Assembly: GCA_963510375.1 (NCBI GenBank)
Contig: CAUPES010000004.1
Location: 43,975-107,974 of the forward strand
Length of the DNA: 64,000 bases
Reading direction: 5' to 3'
From: Fastidiosipila sp963510375
Lineage (GTDB): Bacteria; Bacillota; Clostridia; Saccharofermentanales; Fastidiosipilaceae
Shown here: positions 8,185 to 17,600 of the stretch, piece by piece
Layout of the letters: every line of letters begins with the position of its first letter
Numbering within the stretch: the stretch's first letter is position 1
Translations under genes and position numbers: made by a program
Notes under the pieces: generated by a model
Told to the model about the DNA's origin: nothing
Seen by the model: only the letters and a program-made list of their open reading frames with translations
Database searches by the model: none

Positions 8185-9144
8185 ATGAAAGTTCGTAATT
8201 TCAAAAAGGCAACAGCTATAATTTTAGCTTTATCACTAAGTGTATTAGGTTTGAGTTCCTGCCAAAACCAAAATACTCGTGACAGTAAGGAATCTGATTC
8301 ATCAACAAGTACTGAGGTAAGTAAGAGTACTGAAGCAAGTTCCAATGAAAAAGAAAGCTCAGAAACAACTGCAGATAATTCAGAAGAAACTTCTAGACCA
8401 ATTGTTGTTATTGGCCCTATGGAATCTGAATATGCAATTTTAGAGGCTGCTTTAGAAAATCCTAAAGAAACATTAATTGGTCCATATAAATTTGTTCGTG
8501 GTACAATTTCTGGTCAAGATGTTGTTACACTTCGCTCTTACGTAGGTATGACAAATGCTGCTATAGTTACAACTCTAGCAATCCAAGAGTTCAACCCAAG
8601 TGCAGTTATTTTCCAAGGTACATCAGGTGGACATAACCCAGAATACCATCAAGGAGATATAGTTCTTGGTGAAAACATCATTAATATAGGTGCATACAAC
8701 TCACCTCACAGAGATGCAGGTGAAGGTATTGACTTCAAAGATTGGGAAATGCCTGGAATTCAAATGAAATCTAATACTCCAGGTGAGTTTGAAGATGTAG
8801 AAGTTCTACATAGTGATGCAAAACTTCTAGCAATTGCTAAATCTGTAGCTTACGAACACGGTAATGTATATACCGGTACAATTAGTTCAGGTGATATCTG
8901 GAACAAAGAAATCGATAGAATTAACTACCTACACGAAAAATACGGTTCTGATACAGAAGAAATGGAAGGACACGCAGTAGCACAAGTTTGCTACCAATTT
9001 GATGTTCCAGTATTAGGTATAAGAATCCTAAGCAACAGTGAACTTCACACAGAGGAAGAGTTCGACCACATCTTCGGAGAGTACTGCCAAAAATTCAGTA
9101 TAGATGTTATCAAGGCTATTGCGGCAGCAAATCAAGTTAAATAA
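8185..9144 (+). CDS. Lipoprotein MTA/SAH nucleosidase-like protein
   Basis: This 319-residue protein has a signal peptide with lipobox LSSC (Cys about 26), a Ser/Thr/Glu-rich linker (about 30-70), then a nucleoside-phosphorylase fold of the MTA/SAH nucleosidase type. The region VVIGPMESEYAIL carries the early Glu found in MTAN. YVGMTNAAIVTT, FQGTSGG and SDTEEMEGHAVAQVC (substrate ribose-binding M-E-G) match the family. Its predicted role is cleaving 5'-methylthioadenosine or S-adenosylhomocysteine to adenine plus thioribose, outside the membrane. Cytoplasmic MTANs have no signal. It sits directly after metNIQ but has its own upstream region and a -10-like TATAGT near 8126. Confidence 0.82.
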   Translation: MKVRNFKKATAIILALSLSVLGLSSCQNQNTRDSKESDSSTSTEVSKSTEASSNEKESSETTADNSEETSRPIVVIGPMESEYAILEAALENPKETLIGPYKFVRGTISGQDVVTLRSYVGMTNAAIVTTLAIQEFNPSAVIFQGTSGGHNPEYHQGDIVLGENIINIGAYNSPHRDAGEGIDFKDWEMPGIQMKSNTPGEFEDVEVLHSDAKLLAIAKSVAYEHGNVYTGTISSGDIWNKEIDRINYLHEKYGSDTEEMEGHAVAQVCYQFDVPVLGIRILSNSELHTEEEFDHIFGEYCQKFSIDVIKAIAAANQVK

Positions 9145-9176
9145 TTTAAAGTCTTAATTTAATTGATTATATTAAT

Positions 9177-9209
9177 AAAGGCATTCAATCTCGAGATTGA
9201 ATGCCTTTT
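9177..9209. terminator. Bidirectional terminator
   Basis: A perfect 16-base inverted repeat (AAAGGCATTCAATCTC and its complement) with no spacer and T/A ends lies between two convergent genes. It can terminate both. Confidence 0.85.
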
Positions 9210-9274
9210 ACATTGCTTGAAATAATTAAAAATTATATTTTAATATTTTTGATGTTTTTATACTTTAATACAAA

Positions 9275-9697
9275 TTAGTGTTCATTAGGATCGTTCTTTG
9301 CATCCTCATGTGTATCATGAACTGTTCCTGGAACATGATCAGGTTTTGCATAAATTGTGTACAACTTCATGACTTCATCACCAGTATTAACTATTTGATG
9401 CCAAGTTCCTGCTGGTACTAAAATAGCACTTTCAGGTTCAATCTTTTCTTCAAAAGTTAAATTGTCTTCAGCATCTCCCATTTTACAAACACCTGTTCCT
9501 TGTTCAATTCTTAGGAACTGGTCGCTTTCATTATGAACTTCTAGATCTATATCATCTCCTGGTTGAATAGCTTGTACTGTTAGCTGGAAATTCTCACCTG
9601 TCCAGACAGCTACACGATATTTATCATTATCTAATGTCCACGCTTCCATATTTTCAACTAGACCTTGTTTGCCTCTATCTGTATATCTTTTATCCAT
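9275..9697 (-). CDS. Cupin-domain protein
   Basis: This 140-residue single cupin matches the mannose-6-phosphate-isomerase-like cupin set. Cupin motif 1 lies near residues 46-70 (PGDDIDLEVHNESDQFLRIE, with one His rather than HxH). Motif 2 is PAGTWHQIVNTG (about 100), with the second metal His. Metal-dependent isomerase, epimerase or sugar-binding roles are possible; the substrate is not evident. AGGAGG lies just upstream of the ATG. It is transcribed alone. Confidence 0.8.
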   Translation of the reverse strand: MDKRYTDRGKQGLVENMEAWTLDNDKYRVAVWTGENFQLTVQAIQPGDDIDLEVHNESDQFLRIEQGTGVCKMGDAEDNLTFEEKIEPESAILVPAGTWHQIVNTGDEVMKLYTIYAKPDHVPGTVHDTHEDAKNDPNEH

Positions 9698-9844
9698 TCT
9701 TAGTACCTCCTATATACTTAATTTCTAGTAGTTCACCACTACTTTAGACTACAGTCTAATATTATCATCTAAATGAAAAATTGTTGAACTAGTGTAACGT
9801 CTATCCAATATTTTTGATTTGTTTATTATTTTTATAAACAAATT

Positions 9845-9888
9845 AAAACGGAGCGTTCTCAGCTATAATTTCTGTAGCGCTCCGTTTT
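9845..9888 (-). terminator. Terminator after GH85 gene
   Basis: An 11-base perfect stem AAAACGGAGCG / CGCTCCGTTTT (9845-9855, 9878-9888) has T-runs at both ends. It lies 57 bases beyond the stop of the giant GH85 gene. Confidence 0.8.
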
Positions 9889-9944
9889 TACTATTTAATT
9901 AGTTCAAGCTTTCGCCATAAGATGTTCTTCTTGATAAGCTTTTA

Positions 9945-12900
9945 CTATTTCTTCCTATTTAGCTTCCTTCTTACAACTACAATCACAAATGCTGTTGTTA
10001 AAAGAATTATTGCTAAGAAGTATGGAACATAGTTCACTTTAACACCGGTTCTTGTTGCACCACTCTTACTTGATTGCTTGCTGTTTCCTTTGTCTGGAGA
10101 AGCTTTATCAGTATTTGATGTGCTTGGTTTGGTATTATTTTGACCACTTGGCTTACTTTCAGTTCCTGCATCAGGTTTATTCTTATCAGGGTTTACTGAA
10201 TGATCACCTTGTCCTGGAACATTAGGTTTACCTGGTACATTTGGTTTACCTGGTTCAAATGGTCTACCTGGCTCAAATGGTTTACCAGCTGCTTTAACAC
10301 CTAGACCAAAGTTTGAGAAGCCATCTGTTGTAAAGCTAATTCTGTTACCTTCTTTTTTGAAGCTCAACTCTACTAATCCAGATTTAGTTTCATGTACCAA
10401 AACTGTCTTGTCTGATACATTTGTCTTTGGAGTAAATGCTAATTTAACTGTTCCATTAACCTTAATCTCTTCACCTTTATCATTCTCTAACTTGATATCA
10501 TAGATTTCATTGAAGGTGTACTTATCGGTCTTAATTGCATTATTTGCTTTTTCTTTAAATACAATATTTACATCTTGATCCATCTTCAAGTTATTTTCTA
10601 AGATCTCTACATTTAACATCTTAGCCAAAGCGCCCTTGACAGTTAATTCAAATTTAACTTTTTCCAATTTAGCTATAGCATCATTTAATCTAGCTACAGC
10701 TTCATCTAGTTCTTCTTGGGCAGCTGCATTATCATTTAGAAGTTTTTCTGCTTTAGCAATCTCGTCTGTCAACCTCGCAAAGCTTTCTTTTGTGTACTTC
10801 TCAGCTTTAAGTTCTTTAGCTTTATCTACCAAGTTTCTTAACTCTGTGTAGTCAGTCAACTTCTCCCATTCTGCTACTAAAACAATGTCTTTATTAACCA
10901 CTTCATCGCCTTTTAGTCCCAAACCGTTTAGTGTCCATCTTAAGAATTTATAACCGTTACGGCTTGGCTCTTCTGGGAGAGCGTCATTCAAGAGACTATT
11001 ATTAGCAACTTTTTTGCTTGCAATTGCTGGAGCATTCTCATAATTTAGATCAAATTCTATATTTCTAACCAGAACAAGTGCTGATTCCATAGCTTCTAAT
11101 TTACGTAGTTCGTTGTCTACATGAACTTGATCTATCTCACTTGAATCTAATACTTCTTTAGCACTTGCCAAAGCTGCATCAAGCATTCTCAAGCTATCTG
11201 CTGTGTACTTACTTCTATCAAGAGCACTTAACTCATTATACTTATTCTGTAAGTTTTCTTTTTCTACAGTTTTTTCAACTGAGCCAAACAATTCAAATTC
11301 TTGGAGTCTTATTGCTCTTCCACCATCGCCACCTGTACCTGAGTCCAGAATGTTTACTCTAATGTAACGGGCTTTGCGTTGTGCGTTTGCTTTTAAATCT
11401 AACTCAACAACATCTTCTTCATTATCCGTAAATTTAGCTATTTCTTCCCAGTTATCAGGGTTACTAGCTACAGTTTCATCTGTTAATGTATTAGGATCTA
11501 CACCTTCACGTAAAATTTCTACTGTAGCTGCTGCTGTGTTTATTCCTTTATCCTCATTCCACAACGTTTCGTAAGGATAAGCATTATGGAATTTAGCCAA
11601 GTCTAATATGTACTCTTGACCTAAGTCCAGAACAAACCAACCTGAAGCTGTAATTTCACCTGGGCACCATTTTGTATTTAGTTTTCCATCAACTACTTTG
11701 TCAATTTCTTCCCCTGGAGCTTCATATTTATTAGACTCGTTGTTTTCGTTATAAGCATTGTAAGCTAATACTTTTTTATTCAAAGCTATATTATCTTCAC
11801 TGGCAACAGCAGTTCTTTCCAAGTTGTTGATAGCCTCAGCAAGATTCTTAACTTGCTTTTCAACTTCTTCTTGAGAAGCACTTGGTAAATTAAATATTGC
11901 TTCAGCTTCTGCTATAGCTTGTTTTAGGTTCTTAATTGATTCAGCTGTATATCCTTTTTCTGGAATAGCTTTAGCTTTTTCTATAACCTTCGAAAGTTGA
12001 TCTTTGTTAACATCAACTCTTGGAGTTACATAAACTGTAATGTCAACAGTCTTTACACTTTGGTCAGTGAAAGTAAGTTCCAGTTGAGCAGTATATTTAC
12101 CAATTTTATTAGTATTTACGTTTTCTGATTTACTTACAATCTTAGTTCCAGCAGGCAAGTCTGCCTTATTAACCAAACCTTGCTCTAAATCTAGTTTCTC
12201 GCCCTCTTTGATGATAACATCTTGAGTCTTAGCTTTAAATTTAGCTTGTAAAGAACTATCTCTAACACCAACAATCTTCAATTCAGAAATTACACCAGCA
12301 TTCCATCCTGCTGCTTCAGTCACTACAAATCTATAGTAACGATTTGTCAGTTTATCTAAATCTTTAGTTACTTGGAATTCTTTGTTTTCACTAAACTCTG
12401 CAACTGTCTTCCAATTTTCATCATTAGCCAAGAAGTTTTTATCCTTCAATTGTGCTTCTGTAGCTTCAACATTCAATACCTCAAGACGACCAGATCTTAT
12501 GTTTTGGGCATAGAATTCTTCATCTTCTTCTCTATCAGAGTAGAGTATCCATTTATCTGCAACTGGACTCTCCCCTATATCAAAGGCTAGCCATAGTTTT
12601 TCGCGGTAACTACCACCAAAAGCTTCATATTGTGTTGTTATATCACCATCAAAAGCTTTGCTATACTCACCATCTTTGCTTGATCCTAAAATTTTCGCAT
12701 TAAGAGCCAGGTTCTCTTTTACTTCTTTGCCTTCACCTATTATGTAATTTGTTTTACCAACTAATTTACCTTCTGGATCAAAGTAATGAACAACAAAGGT
12801 TTCTGGCTCGGAAGCAGAGATTGGGTTTTTAACCATTGCTGTACTTGAGTCATAAATCTTAGCTGTATATTTAGAATAATCACTCAAATTATCTTCTAAG

Positions 12901-15900
12901 ATGAAGTCTGGAGCAATTACATCTTGTCCATCTATTTTCAATCCCTTTAGATCAAGATAGTTATTCTCACGAACCGTCTTATCACCCTTTAATGCTTTTA
13001 ATACATCGTAGGTAGTGCCTTCAGAAACTTCATATTTAAGCTCTTCTGGAACTTTCGGATCGTTATAAGCAAGAGGTCTTTGCATATTGAATTTCAAGTT
13101 GTCTGATAAATCAGCATTATTACTTTGTAAAATACCTTTTGCAGTATCGAGAAGTTTTCTTTCAGCAGTATTCTCCATTAAGTCTAATTTGTTGCTTGAT
13201 ATATCAAAATATTTTAGATTCTTAGAATCTGCTATATCTTTGAAATTAATCTTCTCTAAGGCTAGATCTGATATATCTAGATGCTCTAGTTCAGGAAGTT
13301 TACCTAATTCTATATTTCTTATAGATTTAGGAAGTTTTTCTACTTTCTTAAGTTTAGGATTTTCCCCTAATTTCAAAGTTGAAAGCTCTTTAAATTTATC
13401 CATACCAGTTAAGTCTTGAACATCTAAGCCTACTAGGTCCAATTCACCTTTATAGGTCTTTAATAGCTCACGGTATTTTCCGACTTGTGATTTAACAGCT
13501 TTTAATAGCTCTGGATCAGGGAAGTCTGTCTCATCAATGAAGTCTTTCAACTCAGTTATAGTATTATCCTTTATTTGTACAAGTAGAGGTTCTGATCTAT
13601 TAGCTGAGTAATCAGTTAAGACAATCTGTACTAGACCTTCTTTCTTAGGTAAAGTCAATGGAGTCTTATTAGGGAAGTTTGCAGATTTTGCTCTTTCAAA
13701 TACTTCAACTGGTTTTGTGAGATCTTCGAAATAGTATTCTAATTTATCCCAATCCTCAGTAATTGGTGAGTGTAGGTATAATTGATTTCCTTTTTCTAAT
13801 TCCATTTCTTTAGCAGAATATGGTCTTGCATAGCTATCATTTAATCTACCTCTATAGCTTGCTGAGGCTACACTTTGTCCTCCTACTATACTCTCAATAG
13901 TTAAATCGTATCTATAACCTTCTTTCAATGGAATATCTAGAGATTCACTTACAGAACTGCCATCTACATTAAATTCAAATTTAGTTTCTTTCTCTGCGCC
14001 TTTAGGAACATAGAGTGCATTAACTGTTATTTTATAAGAATCAGGATTTCCGGCAGCTGGACTATTCCAAGACACATTAATCTTACCTTTTTCATCTGCC
14101 ATCTGAACTTTATTTTCTCTCAAGACTTCTTTAACTTGAATATTTTGAACAGCCTGGCTTGTCGATAGACTAATCTCTGCTGGTGCACTATATTCACCAT
14201 TTTTACCTATAGCGAAAAGTTGTAAAGTAATGTCACCACTTAATCCATTTAAGTTCTTAACATAAATATTCTCATTATAATTACCACCTAAGAATACTTG
14301 TCTGCCTGATGAATCTTTAGCATAAACTTCGTACATATTGACTTCATCAAAACTTCCTAGTTCCCATGACAAGTGTAATTGTCCATCGTGGTAATGTTTA
14401 TCAATATTAAATTTTGTTGGAGTAGCAGGAGCTTGATTACTATTGCTAATAGCTACTCGTCCAATGTTCATTTGATAGTTATCTGATTGACCATCAATTT
14501 GTAAGCTAATTTTGGCAATCTTTCTGCCTGCATAAGCAGATAGGTCAACCTTCTCACTAGTCCAATCACCAGCAGCTTGAGAATTCTTCAATTCTATAAG
14601 TTCTACTGCATCAGCTGCATCTTCAAATTGAAGTGCTAAGCTCATCTTTGCACTATCGTTTGATACTTTTCTATAAGTAATATTAAGTTCACTAGAATTA
14701 TCTACAGTAATATCAGTTTTGAATAAATTGACTTTATTACTTTGATTTAATTTTCCGTACATTACAAGGGAGCTACCACCGTTATAAGCTCCTACTTGCT
14801 CATATCCTAAACTCATTGTTTGGTTATTAATATCAAATCTTACATCTGATTTACCATAGTCGTAATCTACAGAAAGTTTATCTCCTGCGCTCTCGACCCA
14901 CCATTGCCATGAAGGTAAAATTGATTGCAATGAGATATTAGTCCATAACTCATCTTTTGAGACTTGACCATTTAAGAAATACTGGCGGCCTTTTCCTGTA
15001 TTAAAGTCTGAGTAGAAATTGCTTCCACTAATTACTGATCTAGCTGGAGCAAAGTCAGCAACACCAGCCCAACCACCTGCATTATTTACAGCAACATCTG
15101 GTCTACTGAATCCAGATTTTCTTCCTGTGTCAGTTGGATCGGATTTAACACCGGAGAAGTACATTCTTTCACGTTCTTCTACCATCCATTGGAATTGTGG
15201 TAATTGATAATCAGGATACTCTCCTTTACTGCCTTCAACTTTAACACCTCTTTGATACATGTCAGATGGAGTAAATAGTGCTAGGGATGTAAGTGGACTC
15301 TTCTTGCCAGCGCTTGCGTCTTCATACAAGGTTTCAACTTTAGTTGAATCATGGTTACCACCAAAGCCACCTTGGTTAGCTTCTACACCCATAAATACTT
15401 GTTTGTATGGATCATAGTTATTCTTAACAGCATAATCATGACTTGATTTATCATACCAACCATAGTTAACAAAAACACTGTCAGAATGATTTAAATGTGC
15501 AGCTTTGCTTGCGTCAAATGAACTATTGGTATCATAGTAGTTTACATACATGCCTTGTTGACGCAATTGATTGTTAAAGCCGTCCCAGTCTTTTTTATTA
15601 CTATATTCTTCTGAGTTAATGAACCAACCATCAAATCCGTAATAGTTAGCCATCTTGACCATGTTATCAGCAATAATATAGCGACCATTTTTGTCTTTGA
15701 TAAAGAATTCATCAACAGTTTGTCCTGGACGGAAAGAAGGGTCAACATAGAGGATCGCAATGGATTTAACACCATTTCTATGTGCAGCATCAGTATATGC
15801 TGGGTTAGGTATATTTAATAAACCAAATTCAAATCCACGACTTCTCCAATCACTGGTTTTTGGATCATATAAAGCTGATGGAACCTCTGCAGTAGCAGCA

Positions 15901-16310
15901 CCATGCCATGGTGACCAATAATCTACATATTGCCAGAATTGCAAAACATTCTCAGCATATGTATTGTTCAAAGTTGTACTATTGAAGAATGAATTTCCAT
16001 AGTCAGCTTGCATTAACATAATTTCAGATTTTCCATCCAAATCAGGATTAATCTGTGTATTTTTGTTATGTTCAATTCTCTTCTGCAAAGGTACTCTTGA
16101 ACGTAACATGTCAGCATAAGGATCTGTTTCTGGACTCCAGTTCAACATGGAAACTGCCCTATATCCGACAAAATGTGGCTGAGCACTTCCCATATCTAGT
16201 GGCCAGTTGTCAGCCCCTAATTTAATAAAAAATCCGAAAGCTAAAAAGAACGCCAAAGTAAATAGTGTTAGCCTTTTAGCTTTGCGTTTTTTACTAATAC
16301 TTTCTCTCAT
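9945..16310 (-). CDS. Surface GH85 endo-beta-N-acetylglucosaminidase
   Basis: This 2121-residue secreted enzyme should cut the GlcNAc-GlcNAc core of N-glycans. A signal/anchor helix spans about 13-30. The GH85 catalytic domain covers about 45-400, with FDGWFINSEE giving the family Asn-x-Glu pair N232/E234. Carbohydrate-binding-like and Fn3-like regions follow to about 850, then a leucine-rich stretch (about 960-1050), two F5/8C discoidin-like domains (about 1170-1300 and 1490-1640), FIVAR segments (about 1400-1470, 1650-1710, 1790-1850), an InlB-type repeat (about 1715-1780) and a Pro-Gly tandem (PFEPG/PNVPG). The tail is a TM helix plus RRKLNRKK preceded by GATRTG, resembling a sorting signal without LPxTG. 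GGAGGG supports the start. Compare EndoD of streptococci. Confidence 0.9.
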   Translation of the reverse strand: MRESISKKRKAKRLTLFTLAFFLAFGFFIKLGADNWPLDMGSAQPHFVGYRAVSMLNWSPETDPYADMLRSRVPLQKRIEHNKNTQINPDLDGKSEIMLMQADYGNSFFNSTTLNNTYAENVLQFWQYVDYWSPWHGAATAEVPSALYDPKTSDWRSRGFEFGLLNIPNPAYTDAAHRNGVKSIAILYVDPSFRPGQTVDEFFIKDKNGRYIIADNMVKMANYYGFDGWFINSEEYSNKKDWDGFNNQLRQQGMYVNYYDTNSSFDASKAAHLNHSDSVFVNYGWYDKSSHDYAVKNNYDPYKQVFMGVEANQGGFGGNHDSTKVETLYEDASAGKKSPLTSLALFTPSDMYQRGVKVEGSKGEYPDYQLPQFQWMVEERERMYFSGVKSDPTDTGRKSGFSRPDVAVNNAGGWAGVADFAPARSVISGSNFYSDFNTGKGRQYFLNGQVSKDELWTNISLQSILPSWQWWVESAGDKLSVDYDYGKSDVRFDINNQTMSLGYEQVGAYNGGSSLVMYGKLNQSNKVNLFKTDITVDNSSELNITYRKVSNDSAKMSLALQFEDAADAVELIELKNSQAAGDWTSEKVDLSAYAGRKIAKISLQIDGQSDNYQMNIGRVAISNSNQAPATPTKFNIDKHYHDGQLHLSWELGSFDEVNMYEVYAKDSSGRQVFLGGNYNENIYVKNLNGLSGDITLQLFAIGKNGEYSAPAEISLSTSQAVQNIQVKEVLRENKVQMADEKGKINVSWNSPAAGNPDSYKITVNALYVPKGAEKETKFEFNVDGSSVSESLDIPLKEGYRYDLTIESIVGGQSVASASYRGRLNDSYARPYSAKEMELEKGNQLYLHSPITEDWDKLEYYFEDLTKPVEVFERAKSANFPNKTPLTLPKKEGLVQIVLTDYSANRSEPLLVQIKDNTITELKDFIDETDFPDPELLKAVKSQVGKYRELLKTYKGELDLVGLDVQDLTGMDKFKELSTLKLGENPKLKKVEKLPKSIRNIELGKLPELEHLDISDLALEKINFKDIADSKNLKYFDISSNKLDLMENTAERKLLDTAKGILQSNNADLSDNLKFNMQRPLAYNDPKVPEELKYEVSEGTTYDVLKALKGDKTVRENNYLDLKGLKIDGQDVIAPDFILEDNLSDYSKYTAKIYDSSTAMVKNPISASEPETFVVHYFDPEGKLVGKTNYIIGEGKEVKENLALNAKILGSSKDGEYSKAFDGDITTQYEAFGGSYREKLWLAFDIGESPVADKWILYSDREEDEEFYAQNIRSGRLEVLNVEATEAQLKDKNFLANDENWKTVAEFSENKEFQVTKDLDKLTNRYYRFVVTEAAGWNAGVISELKIVGVRDSSLQAKFKAKTQDVIIKEGEKLDLEQGLVNKADLPAGTKIVSKSENVNTNKIGKYTAQLELTFTDQSVKTVDITVYVTPRVDVNKDQLSKVIEKAKAIPEKGYTAESIKNLKQAIAEAEAIFNLPSASQEEVEKQVKNLAEAINNLERTAVASEDNIALNKKVLAYNAYNENNESNKYEAPGEEIDKVVDGKLNTKWCPGEITASGWFVLDLGQEYILDLAKFHNAYPYETLWNEDKGINTAAATVEILREGVDPNTLTDETVASNPDNWEEIAKFTDNEEDVVELDLKANAQRKARYIRVNILDSGTGGDGGRAIRLQEFELFGSVEKTVEKENLQNKYNELSALDRSKYTADSLRMLDAALASAKEVLDSSEIDQVHVDNELRKLEAMESALVLVRNIEFDLNYENAPAIASKKVANNSLLNDALPEEPSRNGYKFLRWTLNGLGLKGDEVVNKDIVLVAEWEKLTDYTELRNLVDKAKELKAEKYTKESFARLTDEIAKAEKLLNDNAAAQEELDEAVARLNDAIAKLEKVKFELTVKGALAKMLNVEILENNLKMDQDVNIVFKEKANNAIKTDKYTFNEIYDIKLENDKGEEIKVNGTVKLAFTPKTNVSDKTVLVHETKSGLVELSFKKEGNRISFTTDGFSNFGLGVKAAGKPFEPGRPFEPGKPNVPGKPNVPGQGDHSVNPDKNKPDAGTESKPSGQNNTKPSTSNTDKASPDKGNSKQSSKSGATRTGVKVNYVPYFLAIILLTTAFVIVVVRRKLNRKK

Positions 16311-16372
16311 AAAACGCCCTCCATCTGTGCAAATGATATTTTTCTGCTTTGCACACAGTTCAATAAATTAAA

Positions 16373-16399
16373 CTTATACCTAATCATCAACATTGTCAA
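16373..16399 (-). promoter_or_regulatory. Promoter of GH85 gene
   Basis: On the minus strand, TTGACA (16394-16399) is followed 15 bases later by TATAAG (16373-16378), about 60 bases upstream of the GH85 start. The spacer is short. The rest of the 318-base gap between the genes holds only this and the hairpin at 16528-16561. Confidence 0.5.
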
Positions 16400-16527
16400 T
16401 AAATTATGCGATATTGTTGTTTAATTTCAACAGTACTTTTTATTATCAGTTATTTATTTAACTTTTGCGCTGTGCAATTATGTGTAAGCACTAAATAAAT
16501 CTCTAAACCTTTATGCTTTTATACAAG

Positions 16528-16561
16528 AAAACGTTAAAACCAATAATGATTTTAACGTTTT
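16528..16561 (-). terminator. Terminator of EEP-family gene
   Basis: A perfect 12-base stem AAAACGTTAAAA / TTTTAACGTTTT has a 10-base loop. It lies downstream of the gene at 16629-17456. Confidence 0.7.
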
Positions 16562-16628
16562 AATATTAGCTAATTTACTTTTTACTATATTTAAAGGCAA
16601 GAAATTAAAAATACTCCATTAAACCTTT

Positions 16629-17456
16629 CTACCCTTTAATAATATCCGCACTAATCGGGTAGTGATCTGATGGATAAATACCATTTTTAGAAAATCTCTC
16701 CAATTTAACATTCTTCAATGACCAAGGTTTACTAACAAAAATATGGTCAATTGGGGTACCTTCAATCTCTCCCTTAAAACCATGGAAACTCAAAGAATTA
16801 TGTTGTTCTTCGTTCGTCATACTAGCAAATGAATTATTGAGCTCTGGATTATCTAATAAGCCTTTAATATCGTCCAAATCTGGCGTAGCGTTAAAATCAC
16901 CTGTCAAAACTGACTCAAGGCCTTGGAAATGATAGGACTCAATAATCTGACTCATAAGCAAGGATGCATTGATTCTGGCTTCAACTCCTGCATGGTCAAA
17001 GTGAGTATTCAAGAACACAAAAGACTGCATATCTACTTTACCTTCAAGAATAAAGAAACTTGCAATACGTTCCAGGTCGCCATCCCAACCTTTTGAATAT
17101 TTGATATCAGGGGTTTCAGACAACATAAAACTATGTTCATATAAAACATTAAATCTATCTTTCTTGGCTAAGACAGGGGTCGCTTCGGTTCCCTCTTCCA
17201 GAGATCTTGGTTCGCCAAAGATAAAGTAAGTATCACTAAGCTCTTCTTTCACATCATTAAACATATGCTCTTGAGCTTCTTGTAAACCGATTAAGTCAGG
17301 GTTCACCTCTCTAATCAAGTCAAAAGCAACTGCTTTTCTTTCTGACCAGACGTATGGATCATCTGGATTATCCATACGCAAGTTATAACTCAAAACTTTT
17401 ATTGTATTCACACATTGTCTATTACTTGTGCATGTGCCATTTAAATTCTCACTCAT
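16629..17456 (-). CDS. Endonuclease/exonuclease/phosphatase-family protein
   Basis: This 275-residue metal-dependent phosphoesterase of the EEP (DNase I/exo III-like) fold shows the family motifs in order: LSYNLRMDNP, IGLQEAQ (metal Glu), LNTHFDHAG (catalytic His), LTGDFNATP (Asp/Asn), and IDHIFVS and PSDHYPISADI at the C-terminus (catalytic Asp/His). There is no signal peptide, so it is cytoplasmic. Such short proteins act on phospholipids, sugars or nucleic acids, and the substrate is not predictable. AAGGTGAT precedes the ATG. It is a single-gene unit. Confidence 0.82.
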   Translation of the reverse strand: MSENLNGTCTSNRQCVNTIKVLSYNLRMDNPDDPYVWSERKAVAFDLIREVNPDLIGLQEAQEHMFNDVKEELSDTYFIFGEPRSLEEGTEATPVLAKKDRFNVLYEHSFMLSETPDIKYSKGWDGDLERIASFFILEGKVDMQSFVFLNTHFDHAGVEARINASLLMSQIIESYHFQGLESVLTGDFNATPDLDDIKGLLDNPELNNSFASMTNEEQHNSLSFHGFKGEIEGTPIDHIFVSKPWSLKNVKLERFSKNGIYPSDHYPISADIIKG

Positions 17457-17492
17457 ACTATCACCTTTTCTCTAGAAATATTCTTTCAACAG

Positions 17493-17549
17493 AAAACCCC
17501 AGGTATCTAATCAATTCTGTTATTTCAGTTTGATTTGTAATACTGGGGT
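17493..17549 (-). terminator. Terminator of cysK operon
   Basis: CCCCAG (17543-17548 as read on the minus strand) pairs with CTGGGG (17497-17502) and is followed by TTTT. It lies about 50 bases beyond the last gene of the minus-strand unit. Confidence 0.6.
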
Positions 17550-17600
17550 CATAAATTAATTTTTCCTAATTTTCGTTTTCTAATTTCTTAAGCTTTCAGA

